Made by a program: the position numbers and the translations under genes. Source: Phycisphaerae bacterium (lineage in GTDB: Bacteria; Planctomycetota; Phycisphaerae; Phycisphaerales; UBA1924). From it: a stretch of DNA of 64,000 nt. The notes below the pieces were generated by a model, which worked only from the letters and a program-made list of their open reading frames with translations, searched no databases and had not been told where the DNA came from. The stretch is from NCBI GenBank assembly GCA_016794925.1, contig JAEUIW010000013.1, positions 39,586 to 103,585 of the forward strand. The letters run 5' to 3'. This document shows, one piece after another, positions 36,596 through 45,872 of this stretch. Numbering within the stretch: the stretch's first letter is position 1; each line of letters begins with the position of its first letter.

Positions 36596-37069
36596 ATGAC
36601 CGGTGAGCGTGCGGGTCACGGACTCTCGGATCGTGCCGCGTGTGCGTCACCGCTCGCGCTGCCGTGTCCTTCGTGCGGGTACGACCTTCGGGGCGTGGAC
36701 GCCGCCAGCGGAACGGCGGCGGAGCGATGCCCGGAATGCGGGTTGACGCTGGGCGCCTCGGAATGGCGGCGGGCGCAACGGCCGCCGCTGGGCCGGGTGC
36801 TGGCGTTCGCGCAGGTGGGCGCGGCGGTGCTGCCGATCTACGCGGCGGTGGGGCTGGCGTTCGAACTGGGCCGTCGGGCGACGGCGGCGAGGTCGGGAGT
36901 GCGGATCGGTCTCTGGGCCCTGCTGCTGGTGGGGGGCGTGGCGCTGGTGGCGCGGTGGCACGGGCACGGCGCACGGATGCGGCGGTGGCCGATGTCGCGC
37001 CGGTTGATCGCCGCCGCGGCGGTCTGGGTCGTTCTGGCGCTGGCGGTGCGGCTGCTTCCGGTGCCCTGA
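36596..37069 (+). CDS. Zinc-ribbon membrane protein
   Basis: The 157-residue protein has an N-terminal zinc ribbon with two CxxC knuckles (PCPSCGYDLRG and ERCPECGLTL). Three hydrophobic segments follow, around LAFAQVGAAVLPIYAAVGLA, IGLWALLLVGGVALVA and LIAAAAVWVVLALAV. Such 'CPxCGYDLRG' membrane proteins are abundant and uncharacterised in planctomycetes. The start at ATG 36596 lies in a GC-rich leader without a strong ribosome binding site. It is followed by spoVR after 107 bases. Confidence 0.75.
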   Translation: MTGERAGHGLSDRAACASPLALPCPSCGYDLRGVDAASGTAAERCPECGLTLGASEWRRAQRPPLGRVLAFAQVGAAVLPIYAAVGLAFELGRRATAARSGVRIGLWALLLVGGVALVARWHGHGARMRRWPMSRRLIAAAAVWVVLALAVRLLPVP

Positions 37070-37176
37070 GCGCGGGGCTTGGTCTCCGTTCGTGTTATGG
37101 TTCAGGCGCGGGTGGGGAACACGGGGGCCCCGGGTTCCGAATAAACCAGAGGCCCGAGAACGCCGATGGGGGGACC

Positions 37177-38706
37177 ATGCCGGGAATGCCCCGAACCGAG
37201 CTGTCCAGCGAGCTTCGCGCGCACATGGAAGCGATCAAGGCGCGTGCGGTGTCGTACGGGCTGGATTTCTTCGAGGTCGTGTTCGAGGTTCTGCCCTTCG
37301 ACACGATGAACCAGATCGCGGCGTACGGCGGGTTCCCGGTGCGGTACCCGCACTGGCGCTGGGGGATGGAGTACGAGAAGCTCAGCAAGCGCGACGCGTA
37401 CGGCCTGGGGCGCATCTACGAGATGGTGATCAACAACGACCCCTGCTTCGCGTACCTGCAGGAGAGCAATTCCGTCACCGATCAGAAACTGGTGATGGCG
37501 CACGTGTACGGGCACGCGGACTTCTTCAAGCACAATTTCTGGTTCGGCAAGACGAACCGCAAGATGATGAACGAGATGGCCAACCACTCGACGCGGGTGC
37601 GGCGGCACATCGAGCGGCACGGCCGCGAGACGGTCGAGCGATTCCTGGACGCGTGCCTGAGCGTGGAGCACCTGATCGACCCGCACAGCGTGTACCGCGG
37701 CGCGGCGCCGGCGGCGGCGAGCGAGGACGAGGGTTTCCACGCCGATCGTCTCCCCGCCAAGGAGTACATGGACCCGTTCATCAACCCGGCCTCGGAGCTG
37801 GACCGCCAGCGGCGCGTGTACGAGGAGCGGAAGCAGGCGCGGGCGGCGCGGTTCCCCGGCGAGCCGACGCGGGACGTGCTGCTGTTCCTGCTGCGTCACG
37901 CACGCCTGGAGGACTGGCAGCAGGACGTGCTGGGGATCGTCCGCGACGAGGCGTACTACTTCGCGCCCCAGGCCATGACGAAGATCATGAACGAGGGGTG
38001 GGCGACCTACTGGCACAGCAAGCTGATGACGCGGCACTTCCTCGACGCGTCCGAGATCGTGCAGTACGCCGACCAGCACTCGGGCGTGGTCCACATGCCC
38101 CCCGGGGGGTTCAACCCGTACAAGATCGGCGTCGAGCTGTGGAAGGACATCGAGCTCCGCTGGAACACCGGGCGGCACGGGCCCGCGTGGGAGCGGCTGG
38201 AGGGGATCGGCGTCCGGGAGGCCCACGATGACGGGAGCAAGGCCGGCCGCGACAAGATCTTCGAGGTGCGCCGCATCTACAACGACGTGAGTTTCATCGA
38301 CGAGTTCCTCACCGAGGACTTCTGCGAGCGGCACCGCATGTTCCAGGGCCAGACCGACGCGCAGACGGGCGTCACCCGGGTGGCGTCGCGCGATTTCGCG
38401 CGCGTCAAGCGGACCTTGCTGCATCATCTCACGAACGCCGGCCAGCCGTTCGTATACGTGACCGACGGGAATTACCTCAACCGCGGCGAGCTGTACCTGG
38501 CCCACCAGTGGACCGGGCTCGAGATCGATGCCGCGAAGGCGGGCGAGACGCTCGCCAACCTGCGTCTGATCTGGGGACGGCCCGTGCACCTGCAGATGCG
38601 CATGAAGGACGACCTCTGGCTGTTCAGCTGCGCCGAGCCGGGCAAGGAGATCACCCGTCAGCGCATCGGCGACGACACCGCGATCCCCGCTCATCGCGTG
38701 GCGTGA
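37177..38706 (+). CDS. SpoVR family protein
   Basis: SpoVR proteins are linked to stress and cortex or envelope functions; their biochemical role is not established. The 509-residue protein contains LDFFEVVFEVLPFDTMNQIA, the family segment PVRYPHWRWGMEYEKL, ESNSVTDQKLVMAHVYGHAD and MNEGWATYWHSKLMT. These are hallmark motifs, the His residues suggesting a metal site. In many bacteria it is encoded with PrkA kinase and a YeaH-like protein; neither is next to it here, so it is an orphan copy. Its last 16 bases overlap the 3' end of the convergent PEP-CTERM gene. Confidence 0.95.
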   Translation: MPGMPRTELSSELRAHMEAIKARAVSYGLDFFEVVFEVLPFDTMNQIAAYGGFPVRYPHWRWGMEYEKLSKRDAYGLGRIYEMVINNDPCFAYLQESNSVTDQKLVMAHVYGHADFFKHNFWFGKTNRKMMNEMANHSTRVRRHIERHGRETVERFLDACLSVEHLIDPHSVYRGAAPAAASEDEGFHADRLPAKEYMDPFINPASELDRQRRVYEERKQARAARFPGEPTRDVLLFLLRHARLEDWQQDVLGIVRDEAYYFAPQAMTKIMNEGWATYWHSKLMTRHFLDASEIVQYADQHSGVVHMPPGGFNPYKIGVELWKDIELRWNTGRHGPAWERLEGIGVREAHDDGSKAGRDKIFEVRRIYNDVSFIDEFLTEDFCERHRMFQGQTDAQTGVTRVASRDFARVKRTLLHHLTNAGQPFVYVTDGNYLNRGELYLAHQWTGLEIDAAKAGETLANLRLIWGRPVHLQMRMKDDLWLFSCAEPGKEITRQRIGDDTAIPAHRVA

Positions 38707-39398
38707 GCGGGCGGGGCGCGCGTCGCGGCCCGGCTTACGTTGCGCGCCCGCCTCGCCGCACGCCCGAGGGCGACCGGCACGAGCAGCATCGCGACGGACG
38801 GCCCGGGCACGACGTAGGTCGCGAACCCAACGTCGTACGGGAAATCGGCGTTGGCCTCGAGCCAGTCTCCGCTGAACGGGTTTCGCTGGAAGGTGGAACC
38901 GAGCGCATAGGTGGGTCCCGCGGATGCCCAGACCGCCCACGGGGGCGAGAACCGCCCGCCGCGCTCCAGCGTGATTGCCAATCGGTCGCCCTCGGAGACC
39001 GCGACCGCGCCCATTGGGATATCGATCCGCAAGGGCGCGGGAAGGGGATTGGGCAACGGGTCGACCGACTCCGTGAGCATCGCGGCGGGAATCACCCTCG
39101 TGTACAGGATGTCCGCGGTCGGCGGGTCCGACGCGGTCAGCCCGGCCCGCCGCACCCGCAGGATGACGTCCTGGTCGGCCCCCGGGTCGCGCCAGACCTG
39201 AAGGTCAACCGCGGCGAGCCGACCGGTGCGCCCGACTCGGAACGTCTGCGCCATCTCGACGTTATTGGCAAACGCAGCCGCGAAACCAGAAGCCGTGATC
39301 AGGTTGTCCTGATCGATCACGAAATCGGCTCGCGCCGCCGTCGTGGCCGACGCGAGTACCGCGGCGCACGCCGCGCGCACCACCAAACGCTGGACCAT
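38691..39398 (-). CDS. Secreted protein with PEP-CTERM-like sorting tail
   Basis: The 235-residue precursor has a signal peptide (about residues 1-24, ending ARA) and a beta-rich extracellular domain of about 160 residues. The C-terminal tail runs YVVPGPSVAMLLVPVALGRA followed by ARRARN. This tripartite end (VPxPS, hydrophobic helix, basic cluster) is a PEP-CTERM variant with Gly in place of Glu, expected to be processed by an exosortase. No exosortase is encoded in the window. GAGGAGG precedes the ATG. Its 3' end overlaps spoVR convergently. Confidence 0.8.
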   Translation of the reverse strand: MVQRLVVRAACAAVLASATTAARADFVIDQDNLITASGFAAAFANNVEMAQTFRVGRTGRLAAVDLQVWRDPGADQDVILRVRRAGLTASDPPTADILYTRVIPAAMLTESVDPLPNPLPAPLRIDIPMGAVAVSEGDRLAITLERGGRFSPPWAVWASAGPTYALGSTFQRNPFSGDWLEANADFPYDVGFATYVVPGPSVAMLLVPVALGRAARRARNVSRAATRAPPAHATR

Positions 39399-39604
39399 GA
39401 CTCGCTCTCCTCCTCGTGCGTCTCGACCGGGGTGCAGCCTTGCGTGTGGTTCCCGCCGCGGACCGGAGGGCCGGGCGGAGTAAGGTCCGGGGCGGTTCGG
39501 CTTCCGGTTTGAGGCGCCTCTCTCTCGGGGCAAATCTACCACATTCCGTGATCCCGGCAAGGCCCGGCGCGGGGCTTCCGGCCGACCCCGCACTAGGATT
39601 TCGC

Positions 39605-39943
39605 ATGTCCCAGCGCGAGGGCCGACCGCTCGACGACCAGCCCGACGAGGTGATCTCCTCGCTGCGGCGCGCCCCGGTCTCGGGCGAGGTGGTGGGGAGG
39701 GGAGGGATGACCAGGCGAGAGGATCCCGACGATGCCGATGAGGGGCCGTCGCGCGAGGACCTGGAGCGGTTCGGCGGCGTCACCCGCGCCTGCCCCGCGT
39801 GCGGCAAGGAGATCTACGACGACGCGCAGGTGTGCTGGTCGTGCGGCCACGCGCTGATGCGCGAGCCGCGTCGCCTGCCCACGTGGGGCGTGGTGGTCAT
39901 CGTCCTGATCGTGCTCGGGATGCTCGCGTGGGTGTGGCGGTGA
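39605..39943 (+). CDS. Small zinc-ribbon, single-pass membrane protein
   Basis: The 112-residue protein has a charged N-terminus of about 60 residues, a zinc ribbon (ACPACGKEIYDDAQVCWSCG, four cysteines) and a final membrane helix (TWGVVVIVLIVLGMLAWVW). It looks tail-anchored with the ribbon in the cytoplasm. The function is unknown. ATG 39605 is the first in a region that changes from non-coding to coding character. It is convergent with the following secreted protein. Confidence 0.7.
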   Translation: MSQREGRPLDDQPDEVISSLRRAPVSGEVVGRGGMTRREDPDDADEGPSREDLERFGGVTRACPACGKEIYDDAQVCWSCGHALMREPRRLPTWGVVVIVLIVLGMLAWVWR

Positions 39944-39988
39944 TTGCGCCCGACGGCTGCGGGGCCGCGGTTCACCCTCGCCCGCCGT

Positions 39989-40855
39989 TCAGCGCACGCG
40001 TTGGATGAGCGTCCGGCGCTGTGTCTCGTCGAGCTCGCGGAACACCTTCCAGAACGTCTCCGTTCGCTGCGCCGGCGTCAGCTTGCCGTAGGACCTGGTG
40101 AACTCGTCGCCAACGACCTTGCGGATCTTGCCTTCCTGCTCGGGGGTGACCGCGAGCTCCTTGAGCAGCGCATCGAAGTCGCGGGCCGCGGCCCCGAAGA
40201 CGCGGTCGTACGACCGCCGCACCTCCTGACCGATGGCGCGCTCCACTTCCTTCGCGAGGATCTTCTTCCCGTCGGCCTTGCCGCCCGCGGCACGCTGCTC
40301 GGCGACCGACTCCTGGAACACGGCGCGGCCGTACTCCTGGATCAGGGCGCGGAAGGCCACCCCGTGCTCGGGTCCGATCGCGGTCATCAGCTCGTCCTGC
40401 AAGCCGCCGCGACGCTTGAGCGGCTCGGCTTCGGCGCCGAGCTTCTCGAGCAGCGCGAGGCGCTCCTCGGGATTGGCCGCCCGTGCGCCCGAGTTGAGCT
40501 TCACGAGCGTCTCGAGGTTGTTCCTGACGACCGTGTCGAGAATCGCGGCGCGGCGCGAAACCACCTCGTCCGCCGCGGCACGCTGCTCCTTGGTCAGGTC
40601 GAGCAGGTCGAGCGCGGCGACGGGCGGCGGAACGTCCAGCCGAACGATCTTCCCCGCCGCGTCACGCTCGACGAGCGAGGCGGGGCGGGTCTTGGTTGCG
40701 ACCTTGGGACCCGAGAGCACGGGCGCCTCGGCCGGCGGAGCGACCTGAGGCTGAGCGGGCGCGGACGATTCGGTCGGGGGTGTCGGGGACGGTTGTGCGC
40801 GGCCAATTCCTGACCCCACGATCACGGCGGCGGCAACGCTCACGATTCGGCGCAT
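39989..40855 (-). CDS. Secreted helical protein with LTKEQ/LTPAQ motifs
   Basis: The 288-residue protein has a signal peptide (MRRIVSVAAAVIVGSGIGRA) and a Pro/Ala-rich linker. A helical domain follows containing LLDLTKEQRAAADEVVSRRA, AVTPEQEGKIRKVVGDEF and LTPAQRTETFWKVFREL. This is the same kind of LTxxQ-bearing secreted helix protein as the one at 32446-33513, and both may be lineage-specific periplasmic factors of Spy/CpxP-like architecture (inference). GGAG precedes the ATG at about 9 bases. Confidence 0.75.
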   Translation of the reverse strand: MRRIVSVAAAVIVGSGIGRAQPSPTPPTESSAPAQPQVAPPAEAPVLSGPKVATKTRPASLVERDAAGKIVRLDVPPPVAALDLLDLTKEQRAAADEVVSRRAAILDTVVRNNLETLVKLNSGARAANPEERLALLEKLGAEAEPLKRRGGLQDELMTAIGPEHGVAFRALIQEYGRAVFQESVAEQRAAGGKADGKKILAKEVERAIGQEVRRSYDRVFGAAARDFDALLKELAVTPEQEGKIRKVVGDEFTRSYGKLTPAQRTETFWKVFRELDETQRRTLIQRVR

Positions 40856-41015
40856 GGTGGTGCTCCAGTGTGGGAACATCGGGCCGGGCTCCGCACTCCT
40901 CATTCTTCGGCATGAGAAAGAACGGTTTCGACTCCCCCTTCTTGCCGTATTGAATTGCTCGAAAGGGCCGTGCGCGCGCGCCGCCACGTCCGGAAAAAGG
41001 CGCTACATTCGCGGC

Positions 41016-41564
41016 ATGACCGACCACGCCACACTGGCCCGTCGCTTGGCGGATGCCGCACTTCTTCGTGGCACGTTCACACTCCGTTCGGGGCGGACGT
41101 CGTCGTACTACCTCGACAAGTATCTCTTTTCGACATGTCCCGACGTCCTCCGCGACTTGGCCGTGATGTTCGCGGAACAGATTGCCGTGCTGGAGCGGGA
41201 ATCAGGAGTCCGCATCGTCCGGCTGGCGGGCGCCGAGCTGGGGGGAATTCCGCTGGTCACCGCGGCGAGCCTCCGCACGGGCCTGCCTTGCATCTTCGTG
41301 CGCAACGCCAAGAAGGACTACGGCACGTCCAAGCAACTCGAAGGCCTGGTCCGACCCGACGAGGGCGTCGTTCTGCTCGAGGACGTGGCCACCACCGGCG
41401 GTCAGGCTCTGGAAGCGGTCCGCGTGCTGCGCGCGCAGGGAGCGAACGTGGTCGGTGTCATCGCGACCATCGACCGCCTGGAGGGCGCCCGCGAGAACAT
41501 CGAAAAGGACGGCCTGCGTTTCGCGGCTCTGTTCACGAAGCGTGACCTCGGGATTTCCGAATGA
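41016..41564 (+). CDS. pyrE: Orotate phosphoribosyltransferase
   Basis: PyrE joins orotate and PRPP to form OMP in de novo pyrimidine synthesis. The 182-residue protein has GTFTLRSGRTSSYYLDKYLF at the N-terminus (orotate site), ELGGIPLVTAASLRTGLP, the flexible loop FVRNAKKDYGTSKQLEG, and the PRPP motif VVLLEDVATTGGQALE near residue 117. The length and motifs are normal. No other pyr gene is adjacent. The Hsp70 paralogue follows after 51 bases and may share a transcript. Confidence 0.95.
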   Translation: MTDHATLARRLADAALLRGTFTLRSGRTSSYYLDKYLFSTCPDVLRDLAVMFAEQIAVLERESGVRIVRLAGAELGGIPLVTAASLRTGLPCIFVRNAKKDYGTSKQLEGLVRPDEGVVLLEDVATTGGQALEAVRVLRAQGANVVGVIATIDRLEGARENIEKDGLRFAALFTKRDLGISE

Positions 41565-41615
41565 ACCGGTTCGTCGGCCCGAACCCGGCGTCCATCGGTC
41601 CCTAGCCTCATCACG

Positions 41616-43589
41616 ATGCCCGCCGATCCCCCGCCCGTCGCCGCGCCCCGCGACCCCGGTCCCATCGTTGGGATCGACCTGGGCACGACCTACAGCCTCG
41701 TGGCCGTGGCGCACTTCCCCGCGGGTCCGGCGCACGCCGCGCCCCGCGTGATCCCGGACGCGGAGGGGCGCGCCCTGTTGCCCAGCGTCGTTCGCTTCGA
41801 TGAGCGATCCGCCCCGCTTGTGGGCTGGGAGGCGCGCCGGGCGGCGTCCGACTTTCCACGCACCACGATCTCCAGCGCCAAGCGGCTGATGGGCCGCTCC
41901 CGATCCGATGCCTCGCCTGATCTTCCCTTTCTCTCGTACGAGGTCGTGGAGGGGCCGAACCGGACGGCCCGGGTCCGGCTGCCGTGGGGCCGGGACGTTT
42001 CGCCCCAGGAAGTGAGCGCGCACGTGCTCGGGGTCCTGCGTGACCGGGCGACCGCGGCGCTGGGCGTGCCCGTCCGCCGCGCCGTGATCACCGTTCCCGC
42101 CTACTTCGATGACGCGCAACGCCAGGCGACCCGAGACGCCGCGCGCCTGGCCGGGCTGGACGCGGTCCGCCTGGTCGCGGAGCCGACCGCCGCGGCGTTG
42201 GCGTACGGCCTGGGCGTGCGCGCGGGCGCCGACCGTGCCCGCGAGCGCCTTGTGGCCGTGTACGACCTCGGTGGCGGCACATTCGACGTCTCCCTTCTGC
42301 GGATCTCGCCCGCCTCCGACGCCGACGCGGTCGACGCGTTCGAGGTGCTCGCCACCGCCGGCGACACACGCCTGGGCGGCGACGATTTCGACAACCAGCT
42401 GGTCACGCTGTTCATGCGCGAGATGAGCGAGCGATTCGGGCCCGGACCCGGGACCGATCCCGCGGCCCGGTTCGAGCTGCCCGCCGAGTCGCGCCGCGCC
42501 CTGTCCGCGCTCGCCGAGCGCGTGAAGATCCGCCTGTCGGCGGAGGAGTCCGCGGACGTCCGCCTGGACCTCGGCGCGGGCCGCGTGTACGAGCGCCGTG
42601 TCACGCGGGCCGAGTTCGAGGCGCTGATCGCGCCGCTGGTGGAACGCACGCTGCGCTGCTGCGAGCGAGCCGCTCGGGACGCCCGGCGCGCCGCCGAAGG
42701 GCAGCCGCCGGAGGCGGTGGTGCTGGTCGGGGGTTCCACCCGCGTCCCGCTGGTGCGCGAACGGGTGCGCGCGCACTTCGGCGTCGAGCCCTACACCGCC
42801 CTGGACCCGGACCTCGTCGTCGCCCTGGGCGCGGCGGTGCAGGGGGCCCTCCTCTCCGGCGCGGCCCGCGATGCGCTGCTCCTCGACGTCATCCCGCTCT
42901 CGCTGGGGATCGAGACCGTGGGCGGCGCCATGGCGAAACTGGTGATGCGGAACTCGACACTCCCCGCACGAGCTCACGAGATGTTCTCCACCAGCGTCGA
43001 TGGGCAAACCTCCGTCAAGATCAACGTGCTGCAGGGTGAGCGCGAGATGGCCGCCGACTGCCGGTCACTGGGTGTGTTCAATCTCGCGGGCGTCCCGCCC
43101 ATGCCCGCCGGCATCCCGCAGATCCGGGTGGAATTCCTGGTGGATGCCAACGGCGTGCTCAGCGTCTCGGCCGTCGAGCAGCGATCGGGGAAGGTCGCAT
43201 CGGTGCAGATCGTCCCCAACCACGGCCTCACCCGCGCCGAGGTGGAGCGGATGGAGGCCGAGTCGTTCGCGCACGCCCGCGAGGACATGACCCGCCACCG
43301 CATCGCGGACCTGATCGCCAACTCCCGCCTCGACCTGCACTGGATCGCGCGCCAGCTGTCCCGGGCCCGCCCCGAGCTCGATCCCGCCTACGCGAGCGAC
43401 CTGGATGCGGGCCTCGAACGGCTCGGGAGTCTGATCGCCCGTGCCGAGTCCGATTGGTCCTCCGTCGATGCCGACGCCTTCCATCGCGCCAAGGAAGAAC
43501 TCGATCGTGCGTCGGTCCGGCTCCACGAGGTGTCCATCGCTCGTTCCCTGCGGGGTCACGAGCCCGGATCCGGCCCCGGCGCGCCGTGA
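41616..43589 (+). CDS. Hsp70/DnaK-family chaperone paralogue
   Basis: The 657-residue protein has the Hsp70 nucleotide-binding signatures VGIDLGTTYSLVAVAHF, VYDLGGGTFDVSLLRI and VVLVGGSTRVPLVRERV. AVITVPAYFDDAQRQATRDA is also present. The substrate-binding domain has NSTLPARAHEMFSTSVDGQT and VEFLVDANGVLSVSAVEQ. The C-terminal lid lacks the EEVD-like or Gly-rich end of the main DnaK. Divergence from standard DnaK and the absence of dnaJ/grpE beside it suggest a specialised paralogue. HscA is a less likely alternative, since no isc genes are present. Confidence 0.9.
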   Translation: MPADPPPVAAPRDPGPIVGIDLGTTYSLVAVAHFPAGPAHAAPRVIPDAEGRALLPSVVRFDERSAPLVGWEARRAASDFPRTTISSAKRLMGRSRSDASPDLPFLSYEVVEGPNRTARVRLPWGRDVSPQEVSAHVLGVLRDRATAALGVPVRRAVITVPAYFDDAQRQATRDAARLAGLDAVRLVAEPTAAALAYGLGVRAGADRARERLVAVYDLGGGTFDVSLLRISPASDADAVDAFEVLATAGDTRLGGDDFDNQLVTLFMREMSERFGPGPGTDPAARFELPAESRRALSALAERVKIRLSAEESADVRLDLGAGRVYERRVTRAEFEALIAPLVERTLRCCERAARDARRAAEGQPPEAVVLVGGSTRVPLVRERVRAHFGVEPYTALDPDLVVALGAAVQGALLSGAARDALLLDVIPLSLGIETVGGAMAKLVMRNSTLPARAHEMFSTSVDGQTSVKINVLQGEREMAADCRSLGVFNLAGVPPMPAGIPQIRVEFLVDANGVLSVSAVEQRSGKVASVQIVPNHGLTRAEVERMEAESFAHAREDMTRHRIADLIANSRLDLHWIARQLSRARPELDPAYASDLDAGLERLGSLIARAESDWSSVDADAFHRAKEELDRASVRLHEVSIARSLRGHEPGSGPGAP

Positions 43590-43688
43590 GCCCCGAGGAA
43601 CACGGTTCGGGCACACTAAACTCCTCCCCGCGTCGGAGAAGTTGAAGACGGCGGGCCGCACGGAGCCCGCTCGGAAGGACGGCTCATC

Positions 43689-45845
43689 ATGGCTTGGAAC
43701 GGTCGGTTGATCGGGTTGCTCTCGCGCCTCGCGTCGGCGTTCCTCGTGGCGTGGCTCGCCGCGCCGCTCGCGGGCCAGACCGTGAGCGCCCAGCCCGAAG
43801 GGAACGGGCCCCCGCCCGGCGAGGGCAGAGCGATGCTCGCCCCCCCGCCCATCCGCCTGGGCGTGCGGGCCGCGACCGTGCAGGCCAAGCTCCCCGTCGC
43901 CCGGATCCTGGTCGTCGTTCCCGACGCCGCGTCGTACCTCGAGGCCTTGCGCGCGTGGTCGCTGGAGGCGCGCTTCCCGGTGCTGATCGATGACGGGACG
44001 TGGGTGGCCCGCGAGGACGTCGCACGTTTCGCACGCGCATTCAGGCCGGAGCGGGTGGTCCGTTTCCGCGCGTCCGATGCGCCCTGGCCCTTGGACCCCG
44101 TGGAGCGCCGCGCCGTGCTGGAGCGAGTTGTCGCCGGGGCGTGGGGTGTCGAGACATTCCCGGCCCTGCTGGACCGCTGGAAGGAAATGAAGCTCGTTCC
44201 CTTCGGCGTTGTGGCCATGGATCCGCGGCACGCGGCGTGGACCGCCGGCGTGGCCCTCGCCGCGGGGCGCGGCCAACTCATCGCCTGGACCATGATCGAC
44301 GAGAACGTCAGCGGCACCATGAGCGTCCCCATGGCCGACGCCGTCAGCGAGGCCTGCGAAAAGGCGTCCGACGCCGCGGGTTTGAGCTGGCAGGCTCTCG
44401 GCGATGACATCGAAGCCGTGACCCTCGCGCTCAACAGCGCCAACAAGATCAACTTCGATCCCAAGGACCCGCAGAAGAGCGGCGCCGCCACGGATTTCAT
44501 CGGTCGCCGCCGCACCGGCGATGATCCGTCCAAGCGCATGGTGCGCTGGGCCTGGGCCGGCCAGGTTCACGGCGGCGAGGCCCGGGCCGCCTACGCCGCG
44601 ATGTGCGCCCTGTTTCTCGCGCACGCGGCGCCCGCCACGCTCGACACCCGCGAGGTCAAGAGTCTCTCGGGCGAGGAGGACGCCAAGGCCGCGGAGGCCG
44701 CGCCCGGCGGCGTCGCGCGCGCGTGGCTCTTCGACGGCTACGAGGACAAGGCCCCTTTCTCCGATTGGGACGTCACCAAGGCTTCCGCCGAGTTCGAGCG
44801 CCGCGGCGTGCCCACCACGCTCGACGACGCGCCGAAGAACGGGTTGCGCGACTGGCGCGCCCGGGCGTCGAACCGCCCCGGCTCCGGACCGGATGTCGCC
44901 GATCCGCCGTTCTTCGGCGTCGATGCCGACCTCGTCTGCATCAACACCGCGGGGAACGCCGATTTCTTCGAGCTCAAGCCGGGGCGGGGCCTGAGCGGCG
45001 ACGTGCCCTTCACGCTCCGGCCCGCGATGATCCACTTCGTCCATTCCTGGTCCGCGTTCCTGCCCGGTGATCGCACCACCATCGCCGGGCGCTGGTTCGA
45101 ACACGGGGCGTACGCCTACGTGGGGAGCGTCAGCGAACCCTACCTTCAAGCCTTCCAGCCCACGCCGATCTTCGCCGGTCGGCTCATGGGCGGGGGCACG
45201 TGGGGAGCCGCCGGCCGCCTCGACGGCAGCAACGCCTGGCGAATCGCCGTATTCGGCGACCCGCTCATTGTCCTTGGCCCCCCGGGCCCTCCCGCGGCGG
45301 CGACCGCCTCCGCGCGCGTGCTCGATGCGTTGAAGGGTTCGGTCGATACGGCCGCGGATCTGGCCGAGCGGCTCAAGTCCGGGGAATACGCGTCGGCGCT
45401 CTGGTCGCTGGCGTACCTGGGGCGCGACGCCGATGCGGATCGCCTCGTCCGCGCCCTGCTCAAGGACAAGCCGGAGACCGTGACCCCCGAGGTCGCCGCC
45501 GCGGGCGCGGGCGCGCTCTTCCGCACCGGCGATCGGGCGACCATCGTCGCCGCGCTCGGAAAGGCGGCCAAAGAGACGGCGGGCAAGTCCGGGTGGGGCG
45601 TTCCGAAGTTCTTTGAGGAGACGCCCGCGCTCCGCGACGTCGTCTGGCACGCGCTCTACACGCCCACCCCGGTGACGGGCACGCGCGAAGCCGTCGAGTT
45701 GCTCGCCCGGGCCGTTCGCCCGGAGATGGCCAAGCGCGACGGGGACGAGGCGGTCGCCGCCGCCGAACGCCTCCTCGGGCAGAAGGGCGCCAAGGACATC
45801 GAGGAGCTCGTCAAGTCCTCGCTCGGCGCGAGCAAGGCCAAATAG
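43689..45845 (+). CDS. Secreted protein with a TIGR03790/caspase-fold-like C-terminal half
   Basis: The 718-residue protein has a signal peptide (about residues 1-35). A region with alternating strand and helix (VARILVVVPDAASYLEALRA) follows. Farther along, AMIHFVHSWSAFLPGD, GAYAYVGSVSEPYLQAF and WRIAVFGDPLIVLGPPG resemble the end of the TIGR03790/gingipain-like caspase fold. In those proteins an exhibited His/Cys pair can be catalytic, but I cannot identify a confident catalytic Cys here. The last 160 residues are helical. The function is unknown; an extracellular protease-like or degenerate role is inference. Confidence 0.6.
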   Translation: MAWNGRLIGLLSRLASAFLVAWLAAPLAGQTVSAQPEGNGPPPGEGRAMLAPPPIRLGVRAATVQAKLPVARILVVVPDAASYLEALRAWSLEARFPVLIDDGTWVAREDVARFARAFRPERVVRFRASDAPWPLDPVERRAVLERVVAGAWGVETFPALLDRWKEMKLVPFGVVAMDPRHAAWTAGVALAAGRGQLIAWTMIDENVSGTMSVPMADAVSEACEKASDAAGLSWQALGDDIEAVTLALNSANKINFDPKDPQKSGAATDFIGRRRTGDDPSKRMVRWAWAGQVHGGEARAAYAAMCALFLAHAAPATLDTREVKSLSGEEDAKAAEAAPGGVARAWLFDGYEDKAPFSDWDVTKASAEFERRGVPTTLDDAPKNGLRDWRARASNRPGSGPDVADPPFFGVDADLVCINTAGNADFFELKPGRGLSGDVPFTLRPAMIHFVHSWSAFLPGDRTTIAGRWFEHGAYAYVGSVSEPYLQAFQPTPIFAGRLMGGGTWGAAGRLDGSNAWRIAVFGDPLIVLGPPGPPAAATASARVLDALKGSVDTAADLAERLKSGEYASALWSLAYLGRDADADRLVRALLKDKPETVTPEVAAAGAGALFRTGDRATIVAALGKAAKETAGKSGWGVPKFFEETPALRDVVWHALYTPTPVTGTREAVELLARAVRPEMAKRDGDEAVAAAERLLGQKGAKDIEELVKSSLGASKAK

Positions 45846-45872
45846 ACAAACACGGCGCGTGGCGCGCGGGGC

